Source of the DNA: Rhizobium oryzihabitans
GTDB lineage: Bacteria > Pseudomonadota > Alphaproteobacteria > Rhizobiales > Rhizobiaceae
Assembly (NCBI RefSeq): GCF_010669145.1
Contig: NZ_CP048635.1
Coordinates: 496,001-560,000 of the forward strand
DNA: 64,000 bases
Reading direction: 5' to 3'
The notes below the pieces were generated by a model. It had not been told where the DNA came from, did no database searches, and was given only the letters and a program-made list of their open reading frames with translations. This document shows, piece after piece, positions 36,203 to 47,225 of the stretch (positions are counted from its first letter, which is position 1; each line of letters begins with the position of its first letter). The translations under genes and the position numbers were made by a program.

Positions 36203-37498
36203 ATGAACGCCGTCAGGATCAACGAACGTCTGACAGTCGCAGGCCAGCCGGAGATCACCGACTTTCCATCGCTCTCCGCTCAAGGATATAAAACCATCAT
36301 CAATGCCCGACCGGATGGCGAAGAGCCCGGCCAGCCGGGCAATGCGCATGAACGAAGCGCTGCCGGCGCGGCGGGTCTGGCCTATAGTTTCATTCCGGTC
36401 AGCGGCCCGACCATGACAGAGGGCGATATTCGCGCCTTCCAACAGACGATGGCCGAGGCCAAGGGCCCGATATTCGCCCATTGCAAGGGCGGGACCCGTG
36501 CTCTCACGCTCTACGTTCTCGGCGAAACGCTGGACGGGCGCATGGAGCCATCCGAGATCGGCGCTTTCGGCAAGGAGCATGGCTTCGACCTTTCCGGCGC
36601 CGTTCGCTGGCTGGAGCGGCGGGCTCTGGCAAAGCCGCGTGTGAAGGCTTTCTTCGATCCGCGGACATCCAGCGTGCAATATGTCGTTTCGGATCCTTCG
36701 ACCGGACGCTGCGCCATCATCGATCCCGTCTATGATTTCGACGAAAAATCCGGCGCGACCGGAACGATGAATGCCGACGCCATTCTGGACTATGTGAAAG
36801 AGCAGAACCTGACGGTGGAGTGGATTCTCGATACCCACCCCCATGCCGACCATTTTTCCGCCGCTCACTATCTCAGCCAAAAAACCGGCGCGAAAACAGC
36901 GATCGGCGCCAGGATCACCGGCGTACAGAAACTCTGGCAGGAGAAATATAACTGGCCCGGCCTTGAGACCGACGGCTCGCAATGGGACCGGCTGTTTGAA
37001 GCGGAAGATCGTTTCAGTATCGGTTCGCTTGAAGCGCGCGTGCTGTTTTCGCCCGGGCACACGCTGGCCTCCGTTACTTATGTGGTGGGGGACGCCGCCT
37101 TCATACACGATACTCTGTTCATGCCCGATTCCGGCACGGCGCGGGCCGATTTTCCGGGTGGCAGCGCAAGAGAACTCTGGGCCTCAATCCAGAACATTCT
37201 CGCCCTTCCAGACGAAACGCGGCTTTTCACCGGCCATGATTACCAGCCCGGTGGCCGCGCCCCGAAATGGGAAAGCACGGTCAGTGAACAGAAGCGCAGC
37301 AATCCGCATCTGGCCGGCATGACGGCAGAAGGCTTCATTCAGCTGCGCGAGGCCCGGGATCGCACCTTGCCGATGCCGAAGCTCATCCTGCACGCCTTGC
37401 AGGTCAATATTCGCGGCGGCCGCCTGCCGGAGCCGGAGGCCGACGGCAAGCGTTATCTGAAATTCCCGCTCGATGTGCTGGAGGGCAGCACATGGTGA
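36203..37498 (+). CDS. blh: Blh: persulfide dioxygenase-like metallo-beta-lactamase fused to a DUF442 phosphatase-like domain
   Basis: I start at 36203, six bases after AGGAG; the ATG at 36197 touches the ribosome site. The 431 residues match known Blh. The N-terminal 140 residues form a DUF442 domain with a phosphatase-like HCKGGTR loop (93-99). The rest is an ETHE1-like metallo-beta-lactamase with THPHADH (211-217) and further His and Asp ligands in SPGHTLAS, HDTLFMPDSG and FTGHDYQ. In Agrobacterium Blh is part of the BigR-controlled response that oxidises hydrogen sulfide/persulfide to sulfite. Confidence 0.92.
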   Translation: MNAVRINERLTVAGQPEITDFPSLSAQGYKTIINARPDGEEPGQPGNAHERSAAGAAGLAYSFIPVSGPTMTEGDIRAFQQTMAEAKGPIFAHCKGGTRALTLYVLGETLDGRMEPSEIGAFGKEHGFDLSGAVRWLERRALAKPRVKAFFDPRTSSVQYVVSDPSTGRCAIIDPVYDFDEKSGATGTMNADAILDYVKEQNLTVEWILDTHPHADHFSAAHYLSQKTGAKTAIGARITGVQKLWQEKYNWPGLETDGSQWDRLFEAEDRFSIGSLEARVLFSPGHTLASVTYVVGDAAFIHDTLFMPDSGTARADFPGGSARELWASIQNILALPDETRLFTGHDYQPGGRAPKWESTVSEQKRSNPHLAGMTAEGFIQLREARDRTLPMPKLILHALQVNIRGGRLPEPEADGKRYLKFPLDVLEGSTW

Positions 37499-37845
37499 AG
37501 CAAAACACGCTGAAACAGCCTCTGCACATCACCGAAATCCCGCTTCCCGAGATGGAGGAACGTGCCGTCGAGGTTGCGATACTTTTGAAGACACTCGCCC
37601 ATCCGGCGCGGCTGATGCTTGCCTGCACGCTGGCGCAGGGGGAGTTTTCTGTCGGTGAACTCGAGACCAAGCTGGATATCCGCCAGCCCACGCTCTCCCA
37701 GCAGCTCGGGGTGTTGCGGGAGGCCGGCATCGTCGAGACCCGACGTGACGCCAAACAAATCTTCTACCGGCTGACGGAGGAAAAAGCGGCGCAGTTGATC
37801 GCGGCCCTTTATTCGATTTTCTGCGCGCCGGAGGAAAACCCGTGA
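37492..37845 (+). CDS. bigR: BigR, ArsR-family sulfide/persulfide-sensing repressor
   Basis: The 117-residue winged-helix repressor overlaps the end of blh by 7 bp. The HTH includes FSVGELETKLDIRQPTLSQQ. Cys45 (MLACTL) and Cys111 (IFCAPE) correspond to the redox-sensing pair Cys42/Cys108 described for Xylella BigR; their disulfide or polysulfide bridge releases DNA. It represses its own operon through the AT-rich site at 36152-36178. Confidence 0.92.
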   Translation: MVKQNTLKQPLHITEIPLPEMEERAVEVAILLKTLAHPARLMLACTLAQGEFSVGELETKLDIRQPTLSQQLGVLREAGIVETRRDAKQIFYRLTEEKAAQLIAALYSIFCAPEENP

Positions 37846-38249
37846 CGCCCTATTTGCCCTCGCTTTTCGGCGGCATGCTGCTTGGTCTCGCAAGCCTGCT
37901 CCTGTTTTTCTTTAACGGCCGCATCGCCGGTATCAGCGGCATCATGGGCAATGTGCTTGGAAGAGAGCGGCGTTTTACTGATCTGGCATTCGTGGCCGGT
38001 CTGTTGGCCGGGCCTTATCTTTATGCCATCACATTCAGCCAGTTTCCTGCGCTCACCATAACAACACCGTGGCCGCTGATCCTCATTGCCGGTCTGCTGG
38101 TCGGTTTCGGCACACGCATGGGCTCCGGCTGTACTTCCGGTCACGGCATCATGGGGCTGGCGCGATTTTCCCGGCGCTCCATCGTCGCGACCGTAACGTT
38201 CCTGATCACCGGCATGCTCGTCGCAACGATAACGGAAGCCCTCTCATGA
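37842..38249 (+). CDS. YeeE/YedE-type membrane half-transporter (first half)
   Basis: The 135-residue membrane protein overlaps the bigR stop by 4 bp. Four hydrophobic segments and the motif GTRMGSGCTSGHGIMGLARFS match the N-terminal half of YeeE/YedE thiosulfate/sulfur transporters, with the functional Cys in GSGCTSGHG. In BigR operons these small proteins are thought to export or import sulfur species such as sulfite. It must pair with the next gene. Confidence 0.85.
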   Translation: MTPYLPSLFGGMLLGLASLLLFFFNGRIAGISGIMGNVLGRERRFTDLAFVAGLLAGPYLYAITFSQFPALTITTPWPLILIAGLLVGFGTRMGSGCTSGHGIMGLARFSRRSIVATVTFLITGMLVATITEALS

Positions 38250-38683
38250 AAAATCCAGCCATTGCGCGTGTCGCGCTGGCACTCGCGGCAGGGGCGCTGT
38301 TCGGCTTCGGCCTCTCCCTTTCCGGCATGATCGATCCCACCCGCGTTTCAGGTTTTCTCGACGTGGCGAGCGGCCATTGGGATCCGAGCCTGTTGTTCGT
38401 TCTCGGCGGCGCGCTCCTGGTCGCGGTACCGGGCGTTCAGCTACGCCGTTTCCTTGCCAAACCCGTCCTCGGGGAAGATTTCAGCCTTCCCTCGAAAACG
38501 CGCATCGACCGGCCGCTGGTCGTGGGCTCGGCTATTTTTGGCACAGGCTGGGGGCTTGCGGGCTTTTGCCCCGGCCCTGCAATCTCGGCCTTTGCTCTGG
38601 GATTGCTGCCGGTCATGCTCTTCGTGGCGGCGATGATTACCGGCATGTTTCTCCACGACCGCATCTACGCCAAACAGCGATAG
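38246..38683 (+). CDS. YeeE/YedE-type membrane half-transporter (second half)
   Basis: The 145-residue protein starts in an ATGA overlap with the preceding half. It contains GFGLSLSGMIDPTRVSGFLD and the second conserved Cys motif GLAGFCPGPAIS. Together the two genes equal one full-length YeeE. It is the last gene of the blh operon and converges on gpmI. Confidence 0.85.
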   Translation: MKNPAIARVALALAAGALFGFGLSLSGMIDPTRVSGFLDVASGHWDPSLLFVLGGALLVAVPGVQLRRFLAKPVLGEDFSLPSKTRIDRPLVVGSAIFGTGWGLAGFCPGPAISAFALGLLPVMLFVAAMITGMFLHDRIYAKQR

Positions 38684-38751
38684 ACTTCTTAATTCGATGC
38701 GCATGAAACGCCCGGCGCGGAAGCGAAAAACTCCCGCGCAGGCGCGTCCTA

Positions 38752-40269
38752 TTACAGGTCGATCAGGCTCTTGCCCGTCATTTCCGCCGGCAGCGGCACG
38801 TTCATCAGTTGCAGCAGGGTCGGAGCGACATCGGCGAGAATACCGCTATGCAGCTTTGCACCTTCCGGTCCGCCATACAGGATCACCGGCACCGGATTGG
38901 TTGTGTGCGCCGTGTGCGGGCCACCGGTCACCGGATCCACCATGGTTTCGCAATTGCCATGGTCGGCAATCACCAGCATGGCGCCACCCACCTTGTCCAG
39001 TGCCGCAACGACAGCGGCAAGCCCGCGGTCCACGGCTTCGCATGCCTTGATTGCGGCCTGCAGGTCACCGGTATGGCCCACCATGTCCGGATTGGCATAA
39101 TTGGTGACGATGAGATCGTAACCCTTGCCGATCGCCTCGACGAATTTCTCCGTCACTTCCGGCGCGCTCATTTCCGGCTGCAGATCATAGGTCGCAACCT
39201 TCGGAGACTTGGGCATGAAGCGGTCTTCGCCCACTTCCGGTTCTTCCTTGCCGCCATTGAGGAAGAAGGTGACATGCGGATATTTTTCCGTCTCGGCCAG
39301 CCGGAACTGCCGCAGTCCTTTCTTGGCCACCCAGGCGCCCAGCGTGTTGACGATATCGCGCTTGGGGTAAGCCGTCGTCATGAAGGTGCTGTGGCGGGTG
39401 GAATATTCCACCATGCCAAGCAAGGCCGAAAGCACGGGCTTTTCGCGCGCGAACCCGTCGAAATCTTCCGCGCCGATGGCGAGCAGGATTTCGCGGGCGC
39501 GGTCGGCGCGGAAATTCAGGCAGAAGAGGCCATCGCCCGCCTTGAACCCTTCATAACCGCCGATCACCGTCGGCAGGATGAATTCATCCGTGACATTGTT
39601 CTTGTAGCTTGCGGTAACGGCGCTCACCGCATCCGGCGCACGTTCTCCCCGACCCAGAACCATGGCATCATAGGCTTTTTCAACGCGCTCCCAGCGATTG
39701 TCGCGGTCCATCGCGTAATAACGGCCGATTACCGTGCCGATGCTGGCGCCTTCGGGCAGGCTCTGCGCAAAAGCGGTGACGAAACCTTCCGCCGATTGCG
39801 GCGCGACATCGCGTCCATCGGTGATGGCATGTACGACGACCTTCAGCCCCAGATCGGTCACCAGCTTCACCGCCGCCTGACCGTGGACGATGTGGCCATG
39901 AACGCCGCCGTCCGAGATGACACACATCAGGTGCGCCACGCCGCCTGCCGCCTTCACCTTGGCGGCGAAATCGAGCATCTCGGCATTCTGGAAAAAGCTG
40001 CCATCCTCGATTGCCAGATCGATCTGGCCGAGATCCATGGCGACGATGCGGCCCGCACCGATATTGGTGTGCCCGACTTCGGAATTGCCCATCTGGCCGC
40101 TCGGCAGGCCGACATTCGGGCCGAAGGTGGTTAGTGTCGCATTCGGGCAGGTGGCAAAAAGCCGATCCATGGTGGGCGTGTTCGCCAGCACCGGCGCATT
40201 GCTGGATTTGTCCTCGCTTAGCCCCCAGCCATCGAGAATAGTCAGGACAACAGGTTTGGGAGTGCTCAT
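38752..40269 (-). CDS. gpmI: 2,3-bisphosphoglycerate-independent phosphoglycerate mutase
   Basis: The 505-residue enzyme, started at 40269, interconverts 3- and 2-phosphoglycerate in glycolysis and gluconeogenesis. Asp13 lies in ILDGWG and the phosphoserine nucleophile is Ser63 in GQMGNSEVGH. The C-terminal metal-binding part has ADHGNCETM and THTTNPVPVI-type motifs (here GGPHTAHTTNPVPVI). Length matches the family. It is a single-gene unit, unrelated to its neighbours. Confidence 0.95.
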   Translation of the reverse strand: MSTPKPVVLTILDGWGLSEDKSSNAPVLANTPTMDRLFATCPNATLTTFGPNVGLPSGQMGNSEVGHTNIGAGRIVAMDLGQIDLAIEDGSFFQNAEMLDFAAKVKAAGGVAHLMCVISDGGVHGHIVHGQAAVKLVTDLGLKVVVHAITDGRDVAPQSAEGFVTAFAQSLPEGASIGTVIGRYYAMDRDNRWERVEKAYDAMVLGRGERAPDAVSAVTASYKNNVTDEFILPTVIGGYEGFKAGDGLFCLNFRADRAREILLAIGAEDFDGFAREKPVLSALLGMVEYSTRHSTFMTTAYPKRDIVNTLGAWVAKKGLRQFRLAETEKYPHVTFFLNGGKEEPEVGEDRFMPKSPKVATYDLQPEMSAPEVTEKFVEAIGKGYDLIVTNYANPDMVGHTGDLQAAIKACEAVDRGLAAVVAALDKVGGAMLVIADHGNCETMVDPVTGGPHTAHTTNPVPVILYGGPEGAKLHSGILADVAPTLLQLMNVPLPAEMTGKSLIDL

Positions 40270-40491
40270 GAAAGGACCTTCTTCTTCATTCGGTTGCCGA
40301 CGAACAGCGAAGCGCTGGGCACCGGAGCGCCCCCGTCCGCCACTATGATCATGATGAGAAAACACGGCTTCTCGTTCTTTCTCTTCTATACCCGAAGATC
40401 GCGAACGCAAGCCTATACCGACACCGAAACAGTTCCGTGAAGGTCGAAAACGACCCGCTCAAAAACGACGATCATTTGCTCGATGCCCGCT

Positions 40492-40614
40492 CCCCCTCAT
40501 TCCTCTGCTCGTCGAAGGAATCCAGCCGACACGCATCTGCGTGGCGGGAAGAGTCGTTTCAGCCCAAAGATTTGGGCTGACTGGATTCCTGTGACGAGCA
40601 CAGGAATGAGGGGG
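40492..40614. repeat. Long imperfect palindrome between gpmI and the bkd genes
   Basis: Two 22-bp arms (40492-40513 and 40593-40614) are complementary with one mismatch; inner segments around AAGGAATCCAG and CTGGATTCCT extend the pairing, leaving an internal loop with its own AGCCCAAAGATTTGGGCT hairpin. It fills much of the 373-bp gap 40270-40642 and could end or stabilise the bkd transcript. The other part of the gap has no ORF or promoter I can name. Confidence 0.72.
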
Positions 40615-40642
40615 GTGTGATGGATCGGTCGCGAGTCGCCTT

Positions 40643-41890
40643 TCAATCGATGAAGATCAGCGCCGGCTTTTCCAGCAGCGCCTTGACGGCCTGGATGAAG
40701 ACGGCGGCATCCCAGCCGTCGACAACCCGGTGATCGAAGCTGGAAGAAAGGTTCATCATCTTGCGCGGCACGAAACGGCTGCCATCCCAGACCGGCCGCG
40801 TCATGATCTTGTTGACACCGATGATCGCCACCTCGGGGTAATTGATGATCGGTGTCGAAACCACCCCACCCAGCGCGCCGAGCGAGCTGATGGTGATGGT
40901 CGAGCCCGTCAGCTCGTCGCGCTGGGCAGTGCCCGTGCGGGCCGCCTCGGCAACGCGCGAGACTTCCTCTGCGCATTGCCAAAGGCCAAGCGTTTCCGCG
41001 TGGCGAACGACCGGCACCGTCAATCCTGAAGGTGTCTGCGTGGCGATGCCGATGTGAACCGCTTCGTAATGGCTGACGACCCCTTTCTCGTCATCGAAGG
41101 TGGCATTCATACCGGGATGATCCGCGACCGTTTTGACAAGCGCACGCATGAGGAACGGCAGGATCGTCAGTTTCGGCTGTCCGGACCGGCGGCCGCCATT
41201 CATGGTGGCGCGCAGATCCTCCAGATCCGTCACGTCTATTTCCTCGACATAGGTGATGTGGGGAATGCGGGAGACGGAAAGCGCCATCTTCTCGGCGATC
41301 CTGCGCCTCAGCCCCGTAACCTTCACTTCCTCGACGGCACTGTCGCGGGGCGCTATCGCCACCGCAGGCCGTTCAGCTTGCGACCGCGTGGTGAGATAGG
41401 CATCGAGATCGGCATGGGTGATATGCCCCTCCGGCCCTGTTCCCCGCACCTGTGCGAGATCGATATCGAGATCATCGGCGCGCTGGCGAACCGCGGGGGA
41501 TGCCAGAGGTTTATGGTGTTCGATCTCGGGAGAAGGCGGCGCATCATTGATCTCACGGGCCGGCTGGATTTCAGCCGCTGGGGGCTCTTCCGTCATGTCG
41601 GATGGCGCTTCCGGTTCCGGCGCGTCGCCGACCGGAGCGGCCGTAGCTACTTCGGTTTCGATGCGCACAAGCGGCGCCTTTACCGCCACGGTATCACCGA
41701 CTTCCGCCGCCAGCCATGTGACGATACCTGCAACCGGCGAGGGGATTTCAACGGTCGCCTTGTCGGTCATCACCGCGGCCAGCACCATGTCCTCATGCAC
41801 CGGATCGCCGGGCTTGATGTTCCATTCCACCAGTTCGGCTTCCGCCACACCTTCGCCGACATCGGGCATAGTGAGAACAAATTCCGCCAT
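40643..41890 (-). CDS. bkdB: Branched-chain alpha-keto acid dehydrogenase E2 (dihydrolipoyl acyltransferase)
   Basis: The 415-residue E2 begins at 41890. The lipoyl domain carries Lys44 in VMTDKATVEI, a Pro/Ala/Glu-rich linker follows, then the peripheral-subunit-binding domain (ASPAVRQRADDLDIDLAQVR) and the acyltransferase domain ending with SSSFDHRVVDGWDAA, which holds the catalytic His and Asp. It transfers the acyl group made by E1 to CoA in Val, Leu and Ile breakdown. Its start is 2 bp from the E1-beta stop. The E3 gene usually found next is absent. Confidence 0.93.
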   Translation of the reverse strand: MAEFVLTMPDVGEGVAEAELVEWNIKPGDPVHEDMVLAAVMTDKATVEIPSPVAGIVTWLAAEVGDTVAVKAPLVRIETEVATAAPVGDAPEPEAPSDMTEEPPAAEIQPAREINDAPPSPEIEHHKPLASPAVRQRADDLDIDLAQVRGTGPEGHITHADLDAYLTTRSQAERPAVAIAPRDSAVEEVKVTGLRRRIAEKMALSVSRIPHITYVEEIDVTDLEDLRATMNGGRRSGQPKLTILPFLMRALVKTVADHPGMNATFDDEKGVVSHYEAVHIGIATQTPSGLTVPVVRHAETLGLWQCAEEVSRVAEAARTGTAQRDELTGSTITISSLGALGGVVSTPIINYPEVAIIGVNKIMTRPVWDGSRFVPRKMMNLSSSFDHRVVDGWDAAVFIQAVKALLEKPALIFID

Positions 41891-41892
41891 TT

Positions 41893-42906
41893 TCAGGCCT
41901 CCATGACTTCGACGAGGGCGCGCCCGACACGGGCAGGACCCGGAAAATAGTCCCATTCCTGCGCATGGGGATAAGGCGTGTCCCAGCCGGCAACGCGGAC
42001 GACCGGGGCCTCCAGGTGATAAAAGCAATGTTCCTGCACCAGCGACACAACTTCCGCGCCGAAGCCGGAAGTGAGCGTCGCCTCATGCACCATGACGCAG
42101 CGGCCGGTCTTGGAAACGGACTTCACGATAGTGTCGAGGTCGAGCGGCAGCAGGCTGCGAAGATCGATGATCTCGGCATCCACACCGGTCTCTTCCGCCG
42201 CCGCCAGCGCCACATGCACCATTGTGCCGTAGGTGATGACGGTGACAGCGTTTCCGGGCCGGCGGATTTCAGCCTTGCCGATTGGAATCGTATAGTGTCC
42301 TTCCGGCACCTCGCCCATATCGTGTTTGGACCAGGGCGTGACGGGCCGGTCGTGATGGCCGTCGAAGGGGCCGTTATAAAGCCGCTTCGGCTCCAGAAAC
42401 ATCACGGGATCAGGATCTTCGATGGATGCGATCAGTAGCCCCTTGGCGTCATATGGATTGGAGGGGACCACAACCTTCAGCCCGCAGACATGGGTAAAAA
42501 GCGCCTCTGGGCTCTGGCTATGGGTCTGCCCGCCAAAAATGCCGCCGCCAGTGGGCATTCTGAGAACGATGGGGCAGGTAAAATCACCATTGGAGCGATA
42601 GCGAATGCGCGCCGCTTCCTGGGTAATCTGGTCATAGGCGGGATACATGTAGTCGGCGAACTGGATTTCGACACAGGGACGCAAGCCATAAGCGGCCATG
42701 CCGATGGCGGTGCCGACAATGCCGGATTCACTGATGGGCGCGTCGAAACAGCGGGTCTTGCCGTATTTTCCCTGCAGCCCCTGCGTGGCGCGGAAGACCC
42801 CGCCGAAATAACCCACGTCCTCACCGAACACCACCACATCGTCGTTGCGCTCCATGGATACATCCATGGCGCTGCGGACGGCTTCGATCATCGTCATTCT
42901 GGTCAT
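41893..42906 (-). CDS. bkdA2: Branched-chain alpha-keto acid dehydrogenase E1 beta
   Basis: The 337-residue protein starts at 42906, one base from the E1-alpha stop. Characteristic blocks are VVVFGEDVGYFGGVFRATQG and CFDAPISESGIVGTAIG, which contain the cofactor-binding Glu, plus VMVHEATLTSGFGAEVVS. With E1 alpha it forms the TPP-dependent alpha2-beta2 decarboxylase for branched-chain 2-oxo acids. Confidence 0.95.
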   Translation of the reverse strand: MTRMTMIEAVRSAMDVSMERNDDVVVFGEDVGYFGGVFRATQGLQGKYGKTRCFDAPISESGIVGTAIGMAAYGLRPCVEIQFADYMYPAYDQITQEAARIRYRSNGDFTCPIVLRMPTGGGIFGGQTHSQSPEALFTHVCGLKVVVPSNPYDAKGLLIASIEDPDPVMFLEPKRLYNGPFDGHHDRPVTPWSKHDMGEVPEGHYTIPIGKAEIRRPGNAVTVITYGTMVHVALAAAEETGVDAEIIDLRSLLPLDLDTIVKSVSKTGRCVMVHEATLTSGFGAEVVSLVQEHCFYHLEAPVVRVAGWDTPYPHAQEWDYFPGPARVGRALVEVMEA

Positions 42907-42907
42907 G

Positions 42908-45318
<2,411 letters not shown>

Positions 45319-45330
45319 CGCCGCCTCCCT

Positions 45331-46539
45331 TCAGTGCCGCTCGACGGCAAGCGCTGTCGCTTCGCCGCCGCCGATGCAGACGGCGGCCACGCCGCGCTTC
45401 AGCCCGTGGCGCTGCAAGGCAGCCAGCAAGGTGACAACGATCCTCGCGCCGGAAGCGCCGATCGGATGGCCGAGCGCGCAGGCGCCGCCATGCACATTCA
45501 CCTTCTCATGCGGCAGATCGAGATCGCGCATGGCCGCCATCGCCACAACCGCGAAAGCCTCGTTGATCTCAAACAGATCGACATCCTTCACCGCCCAGCC
45601 GGCTTTATCGAACAGCTTTTTCATCGCGCCGATGGGAGCCGTTGGATATCCGGCGGGTGCATCCGCATAGGAGGCCTGACCGATAATGGTTGCCAGCGGT
45701 GAAAGACCCCGCCTTTCTGCTTCGGAGCGACGCATGAGAACAAGAGCGGCCGCACCGTCGGAGATAGAACTGGAATTCGCCGCCGTCACCGTTCCGCCAT
45801 CGCGGAAGGCGGGTTTCAGCTGCGGGATTTTCTCCGGTCTTGCCTTGCCCGGCTGCTCGTCCACGGCGACATCGCCGACAGGCGCTATTTCCGTTTCGAA
45901 CGCACCTTCGGCTACGGCGCGTCGCGCCCGTTCCAGTGAGGCAAGCGCGAAGTCATCCTGCATGGCGCGGGTAAATTGGTAGTCTTGCGCGCAATCTTCC
46001 GCGAAAGTCCCCATCAGCCTGCCCTTTTCATAGGCGTCTTCGAGACCGTCAAGAAACATGTGGTCGGTGAGCTTGCCGTGGCCGAGACGATAGCCATTGC
46101 GGGCGCGATCCAGCAGATAGGGCGCGTTGCTCATGCTTTCCATACCGCCCGCAAGCACGATGGAAGAGCTTCCCGCCGCAAGCTGGTCATGCGCCAGCAT
46201 GATCGCCTTCATGCCTGAGCCGCACATCTTGTTGATGGTCGTCGCGCCAACCGAGTTGGGAATGCCGGCGGCAATGGCCGCCTGTCTCGCCGGAGCCTGC
46301 CCCTGCCCGGCCGAGAGCACGCAGCCCATCAGCACATCGTCAATATCAGCGGGTGAAATTGCGGCCCGTTCGACGGCCGCGCGGATCGCCGCCGCACCGA
46401 GATCGGGCGCGGCCACCGATTTGAATTCGCCTTGGAACCCACCCATAGCAGTACGGGCGGCCCCGACGATAACGACAGGGTCATGCACAGCCAAATTCAC
46501 CTCCCTTGGCCATCCTCCCACCGAGAGAACGACCGTCAT
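45331..46539 (-). CDS. Acetyl-CoA C-acyltransferase (thiolase)
   Basis: Thiolase motifs are present: the acyl-enzyme Cys in NKMCGSGMKAIML, GGMESMSNAPYLL, NVHGGACALGHPIGASGAR with the His, and a C-terminal CIGGGEATAL with the second Cys. It can cleave 2-methylacetoacetyl-CoA (Ile) or acetoacetyl-CoA (Leu). Two starts are possible: ATG at 46539 behind GGAGGAG (402 aa), and TTG at 46494 behind GGGAGGTG, which gives MAVHDPVVIVGA and suits the family's short N-terminus. I list the longer one. First gene of the minus-strand unit. Confidence 0.9.
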   Translation of the reverse strand: MTVVLSVGGWPREVNLAVHDPVVIVGAARTAMGGFQGEFKSVAAPDLGAAAIRAAVERAAISPADIDDVLMGCVLSAGQGQAPARQAAIAAGIPNSVGATTINKMCGSGMKAIMLAHDQLAAGSSSIVLAGGMESMSNAPYLLDRARNGYRLGHGKLTDHMFLDGLEDAYEKGRLMGTFAEDCAQDYQFTRAMQDDFALASLERARRAVAEGAFETEIAPVGDVAVDEQPGKARPEKIPQLKPAFRDGGTVTAANSSSISDGAAALVLMRRSEAERRGLSPLATIIGQASYADAPAGYPTAPIGAMKKLFDKAGWAVKDVDLFEINEAFAVVAMAAMRDLDLPHEKVNVHGGACALGHPIGASGARIVVTLLAALQRHGLKRGVAAVCIGGGEATALAVERH

Positions 46540-46606
46540 CGCAATCTCCTCCAGACCGCGACTGACGTGAACGCTATCACTATCTCGAATTCATTTCAAA
46601 GCTATT

Positions 46607-46630
46607 TTGATTGACAGTTTTTTGATTGAC
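46607..46630. promoter_or_regulatory. Direct repeats in the divergent bkd/leucine-degradation promoter region
   Basis: TTGATTGACA (46607-46616) and TTGATTGACG (starting 46622) repeat at a 15-bp period. Each contains a -35-like TTGAC(A/G) on the plus strand, toward the Lrp gene. The 137-bp gap 46540-46676 serves both directions, and Lrp-type regulators often bind such phased AT-rich sites. The same 10-mer occurs in the rha operator at 59319-59387. Confidence 0.45.
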
Positions 46631-46676
46631 GATATCTTTGATCCAACAATTAGTCATATCATAGAGCAAATGATCC

Positions 46677-47150
46677 ATGATTGAGCTCGACAGTTTCGAC
46701 CGGAAGATTCTGCATGTGCTCGGCGATGACGGGCGGGTGAGCTGGCGCGATCTGGCGGCCCGGATCGGCCTTTCCTTCACGCCGACGCTGCGCCGGGTGC
46801 GCAAGCTGGAAGAGGAAGGCATCATTCGTGGTTATACCGCCGTGTTTGATGAGAACCGGCTGCTCGGCAATATGGGCGTCTTCATCTCCGTCACGCTGGA
46901 ACGGCAGATCAAGGAAGCGCTGACGACCTTCGAACACCATGTCGCTTCCATTCCGGAAGTGGTGGGCGGTTACCAGACCAGCGGCAGTTCGGATTATCTG
47001 ATCCACGCCATGGTGCGGGATCTGCCGCATTATCAGGAGCTTCTGGATTTCCTGACCACGGTTCCCGGCGTGTCGCGTATCCAGTCCAATTTCGCCATCA
47101 AGACATTCGTGCGCCGTTCCGCCGCCTTCACCGGAGGTGACACGCCGTAA
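46677..47150 (+). CDS. Lrp/AsnC-family regulator (BkdR-like)
   Basis: The 157-residue regulator has the AsnC HTH (FDRKILHVLGDDGRVSWRDL, ARIGLSFTPTLRRVRKLEEE) and the RAM effector domain ending VPGVSRIQSNFAIK. It is divergent from the thiolase-bkd unit and precedes the leucine pathway genes. In Pseudomonas the Lrp homologue BkdR activates bkd in response to branched-chain amino acids; this gene is likely its counterpart. Confidence 0.88.
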   Translation: MIELDSFDRKILHVLGDDGRVSWRDLAARIGLSFTPTLRRVRKLEEEGIIRGYTAVFDENRLLGNMGVFISVTLERQIKEALTTFEHHVASIPEVVGGYQTSGSSDYLIHAMVRDLPHYQELLDFLTTVPGVSRIQSNFAIKTFVRRSAAFTGGDTP

Positions 47151-47225
47151 ATAAGGGTTGCCGGCGCGGAGGAGGTGCCGGCTGCCGACAAAAGGGACGG
47201 CCTGTCGTCCGGAGGAGGAGACGCG

